Source of the DNA: Dermatophilaceae bacterium
GTDB lineage: Bacteria > Actinomycetota > Actinomycetes > Actinomycetales > Dermatophilaceae
Assembly (NCBI GenBank): GCA_014377705.1
Contig: JACMPC010000237.1
Location: 1-33,917, forward strand
DNA length: 33,917 nucleotides
Direction of reading: 5' to 3'
Positions 25,321 to 32,800 of the stretch are shown here, one piece after another. The translations under genes were made by a program, and so were the position numbers. How positions within the stretch are numbered: the first letter of the stretch is position 1; the number at the start of each line of letters is the position of its first letter. Under the pieces are notes generated by a model, which did no database searches, was not told the origin of the DNA, and worked only from the letters and a program-made list of their open reading frames with translations.

Positions 25321-25713
25321 TCAGCCGATGACCTGGACCCGGCAGCGGAGGCCGGGCGAACGGGACAACCGCTTGTCGCCGGTGAGAAGGACTGCGTCCA
25401 GCAGCTCTGCAAGCGCTACGTACGCGGCGTCGTACGGCGTCAGGTTCTGTCGCAGTTCCCAACAGCGTGTGATCAGTTGCTTATGCCGGATCCGTTGCAG
25501 CGGCAGCGCCAAGAGATCCGCCACGGCGAGGTCGGCCCGTCGCACTTCGAGCTGCCCGGCCATGACCTGTCGTCGCCAGACAGATGCGACCTCGACATCG
25601 ATCAGTTCCGGCGCGGCCAGAGCGTGGCCGTGAAGGCTCAGGCGGGCTGCGTCGCCATCAGACGTGTCGTCGGCGAGGGCAGGGGCCAAGACACTGGCGT
25701 CAACGACGATCAC
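25321..25713 (-). CDS. vapC: VapC-like PIN-domain toxin
   Basis: A 130-residue PIN-domain ribonuclease. Acidic catalytic residues are visible in VIVVDASVLAPAL, ELIDVEVASVWRR, LTPYDAAYVALAE and LLTGDKRLS, in the usual order and spacing. I chose GTG 25713 because GGGAGG is just upstream and the protein then begins at the first strand; a longer frame to 25779 overlaps the antitoxin more. It overlaps the vapB end by 14 bases, the standard antitoxin-toxin arrangement. In such pairs, VapC cleaves tRNA or rRNA and is blocked by bound VapB; the target here is unknown. Confidence 0.9.
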   Translation of the reverse strand: MIVVDASVLAPALADDTSDGDAARLSLHGHALAAPELIDVEVASVWRRQVMAGQLEVRRADLAVADLLALPLQRIRHKQLITRCWELRQNLTPYDAAYVALAELLDAVLLTGDKRLSRSPGLRCRVQVIG

Positions 25714-25930
25714 GATCCTCCCGGAGGATCTCGGTCGCCGTCTTGATCGGCACTCGACCGCCAGCCCTTCCGCCGGCACGGTCGAGGACCTCCTCGACCG
25801 TGGGAGCGGATGCTTCCTGGATCAACTTGGTTCGCAGGTACTCCTGCAGAGACTGATGAGCCGCCGCCGCTCGTTGACGCAGCACTGCGTGGGTGTGCTC
25901 TGGGACGTTCTTGATTTGCACGCTCGGCAT
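25700..25930 (-). CDS. vapB: VapB/FitA-like antitoxin
   Basis: A 76-residue antitoxin. The N terminus MPSVQIKNVPEHTHAVLRQRA is a ribbon-helix-helix fold (FitA type), and the C terminus holds VEEVLDRAGGRAGGRVPI and TEILREDRDRR, an acidic/basic toxin-binding tail. I chose ATG 25930 because it lies just after the -10 box and palindromic operator; upstream in-frame Met at 26008 would read through the promoter. Together with VapC it is a complete type II toxin-antitoxin module with conditional autoregulation. Confidence 0.88.
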   Translation of the reverse strand: MPSVQIKNVPEHTHAVLRQRAAAAHQSLQEYLRTKLIQEASAPTVEEVLDRAGGRAGGRVPIKTATEILREDRDRR

Positions 25931-25965
25931 GGCGCCATTATGGCGCTTCGAGCGCCATTCCGCAA
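25928..25965 (-). promoter_or_regulatory. vapBC promoter with overlapping palindromic operator
   Basis: On the minus strand, TTGCGG (25965-25960) and CATAAT (25942-25937) are separated by 17 bases; the ATG is 6 bases further, so the mRNA is probably leaderless. The perfect palindrome GCGCCAT-T-ATGGCGC (25932-25946) covers the -10, and a third half-site AGCGCCATT lies at 25951-25959. Such a site is expected for VapB-VapC autorepression. Confidence 0.7.
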
Positions 25966-26148
25966 TCCAACGTAAGTTCCGCCCGGTTCCTCGTTTGCCG
26001 ATCGGCAAACGGGACAGCCAGGCCTTCGTCGTATGCGTCCGACTCGATGTCTGTTGGTCGCGTCAGTCAACGTTCCCCCTACGGCGCAAGATCACGGTGT
26101 CTGGCAACCGCCGACTGGGCAAACTGCTGCTGTCGACATGGCGTCACT

Positions 26149-26298
26149 TTGGCGCAGGGAACGCAGGATCAGTCCGCGGAAGAACACCTCCTCGACGAAG
26201 CTGATGAGGACCCCCAGAGCGAGATAGAAGCCCAGCTTCTCAAGACCCATGTTGGCCAGGCCGGAGATCGCCGCTGACAGTACCGACATCACGGGGAA
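26149..26298 (-). pseudogene. Fragment of a CPBP-family intramembrane protease
   Basis: A 50-residue segment in a longer open frame carries LEKLGFYLALGVLISFVEEVFFRGLILRSL (shown in two parts: a membrane helix and EEVFFRG). EExxxRG is the first active-site motif of CPBP/Abi metalloproteases. The rest, including the His-containing helices, is missing on both sides. The flanking residues are non-membrane and low complexity. It lies just downstream of another CPBP-like gene, so it may be a remnant of a tandem copy. Confidence 0.6.
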
Positions 26299-26353
26299 CA
26301 GGGGGCACCTAGTACAGGCGCAAGTCCCGTGCCCTCGCAAGAAAGCGCTCGCG

Positions 26354-27246
26354 TCATGGAGTTGTAAGGGCTTCTCTGCGACCGTCGGCTCCCACCTGCG
26401 GGGGCAGAAAGGTCGGCGTCTCGTAGGCATGAGTTGCTGCCGCGACGTGCATCGAGGCGTGTGCGAGGACCGAACCGATCGGGCTGGCCGTCAGGAGCAT
26501 GGGGACGGAGATCATCGTGTTGCCGATCACGGGCGCCTCGATGCCATCGCGGCGGAACTGTTCGAAGCCCAGGTGATAGGTCGCGGTGATGGTCAGGATC
26601 AGCACTAGCGAAACGGCGAAATACCCAACCTTCCGAACCGCGCCCGCGATGTCTCCTCCAAGCAGGGCCAGCGTCACCAAGCAGGGAAACACGGTCAGCA
26701 GGAGCGCGTCAACCGTGCCGTAAAGCACACCCCGCCAGAACAGCTCGAAGGCGTATCGCGCCCCTTGGGGACCTGGCGTCCCGGTCCCGGACAGGACCCT
26801 TGCCACGACGAACGCCCCCGCAAGGAGTCCGAGTACCAGGCTGATCGCCCAGCGTCGGCGCACCAACGCTCGTAGGTCCACGCCCGTGGTCCGGACATAG
26901 ACCCCGAGGAAGGAGAGCACCAGGACGAAGTAACACAGGTAGTAGATGGGCAGCGGCAGGCCGAGCATGTCTGAGCCGAGGAACGGGATCGCAAAGGACA
27001 GAGCAAGGGCGCCGACCAGCCACGCCAGCTGCACCGGCCCGTGTTCTCGAGTATCCCGAACGGTGACCGGCTTGAGGGGTGCATTGCAGCTTTATCCGTC
27101 ACAAGCTCCTTGAAGGTGTTTTGGTGCCCGCTGCGACCCATCTCGCCAGAACCAGCGCGGGACACGGTCCGGTGCTGGGGGGAGGAGGGTCCTTTGGGTG
27201 GGGCAATGGCGGGCGTGGGCCCGTGGGTCAGGGTTGGAGTGGTCAT
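26354..27246 (-). pseudogene. CPBP-like membrane protein with a frameshift, downstream of the TetR gene
   Basis: The main frame (to 26354) encodes a membrane protein with about six helices, FELFWRGVLYGT and TYHLGFEQF carrying glutamates where CPBP proteases have catalytic acids, and SVLAHASMHVAAA with candidate metal His. Its first usable start, GTG 27034, lies in the middle of a domain. In another frame ATG 27246, just 2 bases past the TetR stop, gives a 68-residue N terminus ending SRSPFGILE. One base inserted (or two removed) near 27048 joins them as ...ILE-HGPVQLAWLVG. I read it as one gene with an indel and coupled to the TetR gene. A real pseudogene or a sequencing error cannot be told apart. 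Confidence 0.65.
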
Positions 27247-27248
27247 GA

Positions 27249-27926
27249 TCAGTCCTTGCGAGATTTCCGGCGGCGTGGCGCCGCTGGGATGGTGGGGGTA
27301 GTGATGGACTTTTGGTTGTTGCCGTAGCGGGCGAGGATGAGATCGACCGCGGCGCGCGGGTAATCGGAGTCGGGTGGGTCACCGGTGATCAGCAGGCGGA
27401 CGTATAGGGGTCCGGCGAGGGCGTCGAGGACGAACTCGACGTCGGTGTCTTCGTTAAGCTCGCCGCGGGCGATGCCACGAGCGATGGCCGCTCGCACCTG
27501 TTGGCGAAGGGGCTGGACGAGCAGTTCGCGGTAGCTGGCGGCAAGCGAGGGATCGGTGGAGATGGCCGCGACCAACCCGGGCAACACCCGCCCAGCCGGA
27601 GTATGGCTGAACGTGGCGGCCAACTGTTGGGTGTAGGCCAACAAGTCCCCGCGGGCGCTTCCCGTGTCAGGCAAACCCCTGCCGGGTAACCGGCTGACCA
27701 TGGCCTCGACGACGAGCTGCGACTTGTGGGCCCATCGTCGGTACAACGCGGTCCGGCTCACCTTCGCCCGCCTGGTCACCTCGGCCAAGTTCAGCCCGGC
27801 GTACCCGTGCTCGTCTAGCAGGTCAAGGGTGGCCGAGATTATCGCGTCGTCCACGCTTGGATCGCGTGGACGACCGCGACCGTTGCCGTGTCCGCCTGGT
27901 CGACGGGGGGCCAATGGTTCACTCAT
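27249..27926 (-). CDS. TetR-family transcriptional regulator
   Basis: A 225-residue TetR repressor. The helix-turn-helix lies at residues 28-75: IISATLDLLDEHGYAGLNLAEVTRRAKVSRTALYRRW (read as ATLDLLDEHGY, EVTRRAKVS, RTALYRRW), the typical TetR DNA-binding signature. Ligand-binding helices follow with FSHTPAGRVLPGLVAAI and LNEDTDVEFVLDALAGPLYVRLL, the TetR_C_11 look. A basic tail ends the protein. It leads a two-gene unit with the CPBP-like membrane protein, which it may control. The effector is unknown. Confidence 0.92.
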   Translation of the reverse strand: MSEPLAPRRPGGHGNGRGRPRDPSVDDAIISATLDLLDEHGYAGLNLAEVTRRAKVSRTALYRRWAHKSQLVVEAMVSRLPGRGLPDTGSARGDLLAYTQQLAATFSHTPAGRVLPGLVAAISTDPSLAASYRELLVQPLRQQVRAAIARGIARGELNEDTDVEFVLDALAGPLYVRLLITGDPPDSDYPRAAVDLILARYGNNQKSITTPTIPAAPRRRKSRKD

Positions 27927-28430
27927 GCGGTTCCTTCTCTTATTTCGCTACAGTCAGTACCGTGACAGACAGAATGAAAGTTACGCAACATGCTGTCGCG
28001 AATGTGTGATGCCCAAACGTGACGGGCCTGGCGGTCGTGCCAAGTGCGCTTCACCACCAGTGGATAGCAGTGACCCAGCCCAAATGCCGTAGGGGGAGCC
28101 TCGCCATCTGACACAGACGGCGCGATGCTGCCGGCGGGAGAACGCACGGCCACGGCGGCCTGCCTCGCCTCAGGTGACGAAGCTCTTGCCGAGGTGAGGC
28201 GCTGACTTTCCGGGGTCGCGAAGTGCGAACAGTTGGTGCATTCTCGGCCTTGAAGGTAACGGCGTCGCGGTTGAACTCGACGTAGGCGAACTCGCCTTCC
28301 GGCACAGGGCAAGGTCAGGCCACCCCCTCGGTGTGTCCAGGTGGGAGTCGGTGGCGGTATTCGCTGGCTCGAGCAGCTCACTACTGGAGCTGCCCTTCGG
28401 AACTGCGTTCGGTTGCGATATTATTTGCGT
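27927..28430. other. 504-base region between TetR and ArsR genes, no confident gene
   Basis: A minus-strand piece (about 28170-28305) reads GEFAYVEFNRDAVTFKAEN with a plausible protein look but changes frame and lacks a clear start or end. I do not recognise it and treat it as a decayed fragment at best. The divergent promoters of TetR and ArsR genes must lie here. Confidence 0.35.
28396..28430 (+). promoter_or_regulatory. ArsR-gene promoter, probably leaderless
   Basis: TTCGGA (28396-28401) and TATTAT (28419-28424) are 17 bases apart, with the ATG at 28431 directly at the expected transcription start. The AT-rich stretch with TTGCG repeats around the -10 is a plausible ArsR/SmtB operator. 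Confidence 0.5.
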
Positions 28431-28850
28431 ATGCATGCAGGTAATGGAGGATCTGAGGACTTGCCGATCGAGCAGGCCGAGCTCGCTGTTGAGGTGTTCC
28501 GGATGCTGTCGGACACCACCCGGGTCCGCCTGTTGTGGGCGCTGATCGATCAGGAACTGGCGGTCAACGAGCTGGCTACCCGGGTCGGCAAGCCGGCGCC
28601 GTCGGTGTCCCAGCACCTGGCCAAACTGCGGATGGCCAGGTTGGTACGGACCCGGCCGAAGGGCACTCAGGTGTTCTACCGTCTTGAGAATGAGCACGTG
28701 GCTCGGCTGGTCCGCGACGGTGTGTACAACGCTGAGCATGCCGGCCCCGAAATTCCTCGCCATCACGTGGACGACGGCGTTGCGCCGCTGGTTTCGGTGC
28801 CCAGGTCGAGATCGAGCAGCCAACGTTCTACTGGGTCGCGGACTTCTTAG
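28431..28850 (+). CDS. ArsR/SmtB-family metal-responsive regulator
   Basis: A 139-residue ArsR-family repressor. AVEVFRMLSDTTRVRLLWAL is helix 1-2, ELAVNELATRVGKPAPSVSQHLAKLRMARLV contains the recognition helix (PSVSQHLAKL), and TRPKGTQVFYRLENEHVARLVRD is the wing and last helix. His residues follow in NAEHAGPEIPRHHVDDG, a possible Zn/Ni-type alpha-5 or C-terminal metal site. No CxC arsenite motif is present. I chose ATG 28431, leaderless after TATTAT. A CDF exporter with a His-rich N terminus starts 80 bases downstream on the same strand, so it most likely represses its own operon until Zn, Cd or Ni accumulates. The very C terminus is Ser/Arg-rich. Confidence 0.9.
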   Translation: MHAGNGGSEDLPIEQAELAVEVFRMLSDTTRVRLLWALIDQELAVNELATRVGKPAPSVSQHLAKLRMARLVRTRPKGTQVFYRLENEHVARLVRDGVYNAEHAGPEIPRHHVDDGVAPLVSVPRSRSSSQRSTGSRTS

Positions 28851-28930
28851 CGGGCCGAGCAAGGCCACGAGCCCGCTCCTGCGCCCCGACACTCGAACCA
28901 CAAACCAACCGCAATTGAAGGTTGACACAC

Positions 28931-30088
28931 ATGACTGACGCCCACCCCGACAGTGGTCACGCCGCCCACGAGCACCCGCCTGTCGACCACGATCACGGGG
29001 ACGCACACGATGCGGGGTCGGGCCACGACCAGGGTCCTGCCCAAGACCAAGACCACGACCCAGACCACGACCCAGACCACGAGCACCCGGACGGCCTGAA
29101 AGGTTTTGTGCTGTCGCTGTTCCGCCCGCACAGCCACGATACGGCGGACTCGGTCGACTCCGCGCTGGAGTCCAGCACGGAAGGAATCCGGGCAGTCAAG
29201 ATCAGCCTGGTCGCCCTGGGCGTCACCGCCGTCGCGCAGCTGATCGCGGTGCTGATCACCGGATCGGTAGCCCTGCTGGCCGACACCATCCACAACTTCT
29301 CCGACGCGCTGACCGCCATACCCCTGTGGATCGCTTTCGTGTTGAGCCGGCGCGCGGCCAACCGCCGCTACACCTACGGGTACGGGCGGGCCGAAGACCT
29401 GGCAGGCGTATTCATCGTCGCCATGATCGCGTTGTCCGCGATCCTCGCCGCCTACGAGTCGATCCGCCGACTCATCGACCCCCAACCACTGACCCACGCC
29501 TGGGTCGTGCTCGGAGCCGGACTGATCGGCTTCGCCGGCAACGAACTCGTCGCCGAATACCGGATCCGGGTCGGCACCAGGATCGGCTCATCGGCCCTGG
29601 TCGCGGACGGGCTGCACGCCCGCACCGACGGGTTCACCTCCCTGGCCGTGGTCTTCGGGGCGATCGGCTTCATGTCAGGCTTTCCGCTGGCAGACCCGAT
29701 CGTCGGCCTGCTCATCACCGTCGCGATCCTGGCCGTCCTGCGCGGCGCGGCCCGGGACATCTACCGCCGGCTGATGGACGCCGTCGACCCAGAGCTGGTC
29801 GACGCCGCCGAAGCGGCGGTACGCGACGTGCCCGGCGTCCGCAGTGTTGACAGCGTCCAACTGCGCTGGATCGGGCACCGGATGCGCGCCGAGATCACCC
29901 TGACTGTCGACGACACGCTCAGCGTCGTCAAGGCCCACACGATCGCCGACGAGGCCCAGCACCAGCTCATCCACCGCGTTCCCCGCCTCGATGACGCCAC
30001 CGTTCACGTCAACCCCATCACTCGGCCCGGCATTGACCACCACGCCGCGACGGGACATCACCGGGCGCAGCCGTCGGCGGACAGGTGA
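28931..30088 (+). CDS. CDF-family metal exporter with His/Asp-rich N-terminal tail
   Basis: A 385-residue cation diffusion facilitator. Residues 1-55 are packed with His and Asp, including repeated Asp-His-Asp-Pro units from a 12-base tandem repeat (about 29047-29084), a likely metal-collecting region. Residues 75-300 hold six membrane segments with the transport motifs LADTIHNFSDALTAIP and ALVADGLHARTDGFTS. The C-terminal cytoplasmic domain has VRSVDSVQLRWIGHRM and ends in another His-rich tail. The ATG at 28931 is chosen; an upstream TTG is not supported by a Shine-Dalgarno. Its ArsR partner upstream supports Zn or Cd export. Confidence 0.92.
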   Translation: MTDAHPDSGHAAHEHPPVDHDHGDAHDAGSGHDQGPAQDQDHDPDHDPDHEHPDGLKGFVLSLFRPHSHDTADSVDSALESSTEGIRAVKISLVALGVTAVAQLIAVLITGSVALLADTIHNFSDALTAIPLWIAFVLSRRAANRRYTYGYGRAEDLAGVFIVAMIALSAILAAYESIRRLIDPQPLTHAWVVLGAGLIGFAGNELVAEYRIRVGTRIGSSALVADGLHARTDGFTSLAVVFGAIGFMSGFPLADPIVGLLITVAILAVLRGAARDIYRRLMDAVDPELVDAAEAAVRDVPGVRSVDSVQLRWIGHRMRAEITLTVDDTLSVVKAHTIADEAQHQLIHRVPRLDDATVHVNPITRPGIDHHAATGHHRAQPSADR

Positions 30089-30119
30089 CAGGGCGAACTT
30101 CCGAAAGTTCGATGGGACG

Positions 30120-30401
30120 TCACCTCAGGAGTAGGTGCATGAGGACCTCGTCGCGAAACTCGTTCCCGTCAAGACGAAGCGCCTCGGGCCACCTACCGAT
30201 CTCGCACCGTCCGCAGCTCTCGTAGAAGCGTTCCAGACCCATACCAGCGAGAACCTCCAGGTGCAGACGCAATAGTTTCAGATCGTCCCCGGCTGCTCGC
30301 TCGACCTCGCGCATCAGGGCACGACCGACTCCGGTGCTGCGGTACTCGAGCGCGGTCTTGCACGTGCAGCACACGGGCCCGTCGTTGATTCTGCGTTGCA
30401 C
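30120..30401 (-). pseudogene. C-terminal part of a GNAT acetyltransferase
   Basis: The reading frame ends as a GNAT protein: the acetyl-CoA-binding run EYRSTGVGRALMREVERAA, then LLRLHLEVLAGM, GLERFYESCG and LMHLLLR. The N-terminal 60 or so residues are missing: before residue 20 the sequence has no GNAT look, and the only start is an arbitrary GTG at 30401. I see it as a truncated remnant in the accessory zone. Confidence 0.6.
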
Positions 30402-30514
30402 CGGAAGCGATCGCGCACCAACTCAGTCACCTTTGCGGACGCGATGTTCACCTGCTGGTTACTGATACCGAAATCGCCTCACGCCGACGACGCCCAGTCT
30501 CCGTCTCGGTGATT

Positions 30515-30914
30515 TCAACAAACTTGTTGACGTTTGACGCGGACGGCGTCGTCACCGCAGGCTTCCAGAGTGAGTTTGCCGACGATACGCCCGTCCTCGC
30601 GGGGCATTGCCTCAAGGTGTGACCTCGGCAACTGCGATTCCCCCAGACCCTGGTGGCGTAGGTATGGGCTCCGGTGCTGCTCCCGCATCTTGGTGGCCCC
30701 TGGCCTGACCAGAGCGCACAAGCCCGTACTGATAAGCAGCCCTTCCATCAGGTCACGCTTGCGATTGGCATCGGACTCCCCGAAGCGCGGGATCATCCAT
30801 TCGTCCGGGCTGAACCGCAGGGCGCGATGCCTCCTTCTCGAGCTCGCGGGCACTAGTGGTCTTGCCCGCACCGGGTAGCCCAACAATCAAGAACAACGTC
30901 GCCTGCGGTGTCAT
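30515..30914 (-). pseudogene. P-loop ATPase/kinase remnant, frameshifted
   Basis: ATG 30914 opens MTPQATLFLIVGLPGAGKTT, a Walker A motif of the small AAA/zeta-toxin-like kinases. Near 30838 the frame changes and the homologous continuation HRALRFSPDEWMIPRFGESDANRKRDLMEG is found in the other frame. After LLISTGLCALVR the similarity fades, and the frame runs on to a stop at 30515 without further motifs. The Walker B and lid parts are missing. A damaged gene in the accessory zone. Confidence 0.65.
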
Positions 30915-31043
30915 GACCCAATCCTCCACCTCGCCAGGCCCCGACTCACCGCAGACCGATTGCCCACCGGACCAGAACGCACACCCGTCGGCTGCATGTC
31001 CGGATGCTGTCCGGCACGCGCGGTGTGCAGCGGGTGAGGGCGG

Positions 31044-32171
31044 TCAGAACCAGTGCAGGTAGTGGGGGGCGCGTTCGGTGCGGAAGAGGCCGTCGGCCAG
31101 GGCTGCCGCGCCCCGGTGGTGGGTACGGATGTGCCCGGCACGCACGAGTGTGCTCGGGGCAGTGCCGCCGAGGTAGACCGCGCCCAGGTCGCTGACGTCC
31201 AGGGACAGGTCGGGCCCCCGCTCCGTGGGGACGCAGTCCGCTTTGCCGCCCCGAACGGTCAGGAGGTAGCGGTTGTGCTCGCCTAGGAACGGGTCGTCGA
31301 CGTCCAGGACGAGCTCGCCGTCCATGACCCAGCCGCGCGCGATCAGCGCACGCGGAACGTCCAGCAGCCGCACCCAGAGCCAGTCCCCGTCGTTGCTCAC
31401 CTCGGCGGCATCGAAGTCGGCGAGCTGCCAGCGCAGCGGGTGATCGGGCGGGAAGTGCTTGAACACGCACTGGGTGACCAGGTCGTGCCCGAGCACGAAC
31501 CGGGCCAGGGCAGTGAAGACGGCGTGGTCGGTGGTGATGGTCTCGTCGACCGTCAAGGTCTCGCCGTCGATCGAGTAGCTGGCGTACCCATCCGGGACGC
31601 CGTCGGCGTCGCGGTGGACGGCGACGTAGCGCGGCGTCGGAGTGACCGGGGGCGCTCCCGCGCCCAGGGCCAACCAGCGGTGCGGACGGCCCAGCGCGCC
31701 GGGTTGTGCGCGGCGGTAGCGGTCGTAGACCTCTTCGAGGACCTCGCCGCACTCCGCGCGCCGCAGCACCTCGACCGAGCCGGTGTGCGAACTTGTTGCC
31801 GGGGCGTCGGTCATTGCCCGCGCCCTGGGCTGGGCGAAGGCGGCCAGGTGGCGCGTCAGCGTCAGCCGCCGGGTGTAGGTCGCCATTCCGTAGCCGAACC
31901 CCTGGTAGATCGTGGCCTCGGAGGCCAGCAGCACGGCAAGAAACTCCCCCCGGGCCCGCAGCTCGGCGTCGGTGGTCGTTGTCCCTGCTCGGCCGCCGGT
32001 ATCAACCTCAGCCTGGGTCACCCAGCCACGTAACGTGTCAGGGTTGATCCCGAGCTGGTCACCGATCCGGGCACACGCGCCCGGACAGCTGGCCGGATCT
32101 TTGCGAGCATCCAGCGTTATCCGGATAGCGCGCTGTCGCAGCTCCTCTGGGTACTTCCTCAGTGCGGGCAT
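31044..32171 (-). CDS. In-frame chimera: IS3 OrfA N terminus fused to Eis-like acetyltransferase C-terminal part
   Basis: A 375-residue open frame of two unrelated halves. Residues 1-69 are IS3-family OrfA: MPALRKYPEELRQRAIRIT, ARIGDQLGINPDTLRGWV, VDTGGRAGTTTTDAE, a transposase helix-turn-helix. From residue 70 it is an Eis-type GNAT: LRARGEFLAVLLASEATIY, GFGYGMATYTRR, then the second GNAT repeat and the SCP2-like domain (FLGEHNRYLLTVRGGKADC, LDVSDLGAVYLGG), ending HYLHWF. Native Eis has about 400 residues; the first 100 with the acetyl-CoA pyrophosphate loop are replaced. The frame is open throughout, so a hybrid protein could be made from the IS start, but acetyltransferase activity is unlikely. 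A frame-preserving deletion at the IS edge explains it. Confidence 0.8.
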   Translation of the reverse strand: MPALRKYPEELRQRAIRITLDARKDPASCPGACARIGDQLGINPDTLRGWVTQAEVDTGGRAGTTTTDAELRARGEFLAVLLASEATIYQGFGYGMATYTRRLTLTRHLAAFAQPRARAMTDAPATSSHTGSVEVLRRAECGEVLEEVYDRYRRAQPGALGRPHRWLALGAGAPPVTPTPRYVAVHRDADGVPDGYASYSIDGETLTVDETITTDHAVFTALARFVLGHDLVTQCVFKHFPPDHPLRWQLADFDAAEVSNDGDWLWVRLLDVPRALIARGWVMDGELVLDVDDPFLGEHNRYLLTVRGGKADCVPTERGPDLSLDVSDLGAVYLGGTAPSTLVRAGHIRTHHRGAAALADGLFRTERAPHYLHWF

Positions 32172-32213
32172 ACGTTGTGGTCCTTCCGGGTTTGATGGTG
32201 TCTATCAAACCCG
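31965..32213 (-). mobile_element. IS3-family insertion sequence remnant
   Basis: Only the 5' leader and first 69 codons of orfA remain. The leader has a GGAAGGACC before the ATG, typical for the family. At its outer end GGGTTTGAT (32188-32196) and ATCAAACCC (32204-32212) form an inverted repeat, possibly part of the terminal repeat. The rest of orfA, orfB and the other end are gone. Confidence 0.65.
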
Positions 32214-32228
32214 GTACGAGACAGATAA

Positions 32229-32477
32229 GCGGTCGGCCTTTGGGCTGCGCGTGCCAGCCGAGCACTACGAGACGTGGCCGGCGCCGAGCACGTGTACGCG
32301 GCGGTGATCGGCCAGGGCGTGCCCCACCTTCACGTTCACCTGCTGCCGCGGTATCCAAACACGCCCCGCGAATACTGGTGGGACCGGCTGGACGAGTGGC
32401 CTGATGCTTCGCGAGGTGGAGAAGAGCAGATAGCCACCCTTGTGCGTCGACTCCGGGCTCACCTCGAAAAGGGATGA
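32229..32477 (+). pseudogene. 5'-truncated HIT-family nucleotide hydrolase
   Basis: Directly beyond the IS scar, after a TAA at 32226, the + strand reads AVGLWAARASRALRDVAGAE, then VYAAVIGQGVPHLHVHLLPRY, the HIT signature HxHxH with its catalytic His, and ends in TLVRRLRAHLEKG. HIT proteins hydrolyse nucleoside phosphoramidates or dinucleotides. The N-terminal half (about 60 residues) is missing exactly at the IS border. A GTG at 32274 could start a 67-residue peptide, but that lacks the nucleotide-binding strands. Confidence 0.75.
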
Positions 32478-32800
32478 CGGCGCCGACATGCGGACCGTGC
32501 GGAGCCCCGTGCGATTAGGTTTCTAACAGTGACACGCACGCTTGGGCAGGAGAACCCTTAGGTCTGTATCGATCACATGCCGTGGAAGAACGGCCAGCGA
32601 ACTAAGCCGTCTCATCTCAGACCGCAGCCCGGTAGAGGATCGACGACCGGGACCGATGGGGTGAGCGGTTACCGATCGGTCGCTGGTGGCCGATCCGGTT
32701 GCGGACATCGAGACATGCCGTCGGTCCGTCCGGTCATCGTTCCCCTTGTGACACCGGCGGCCACCGCTCTTGAGTTGGCAGTAGGGCTTGCGCTCGTCAG
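32478..32800. other. 323-base stretch without a recognised gene
   Basis: Shadow frames on both strands show no family signs. It separates the HIT remnant from the convergent transketolase gene. I see no clear terminator or tRNA. Confidence 0.4.

Noticed and set aside
28170-28305. Possible small gene reading GEFAYVEFNRDAVTF
   Set aside because: No stable frame or start; could be a fragment but cannot be supported.
29047-29084. Repeat array before the CDF gene's membrane part considered as an iteron
   Set aside because: It is an in-frame codon repeat for Asp-His-Asp-Pro and lies inside the gene.
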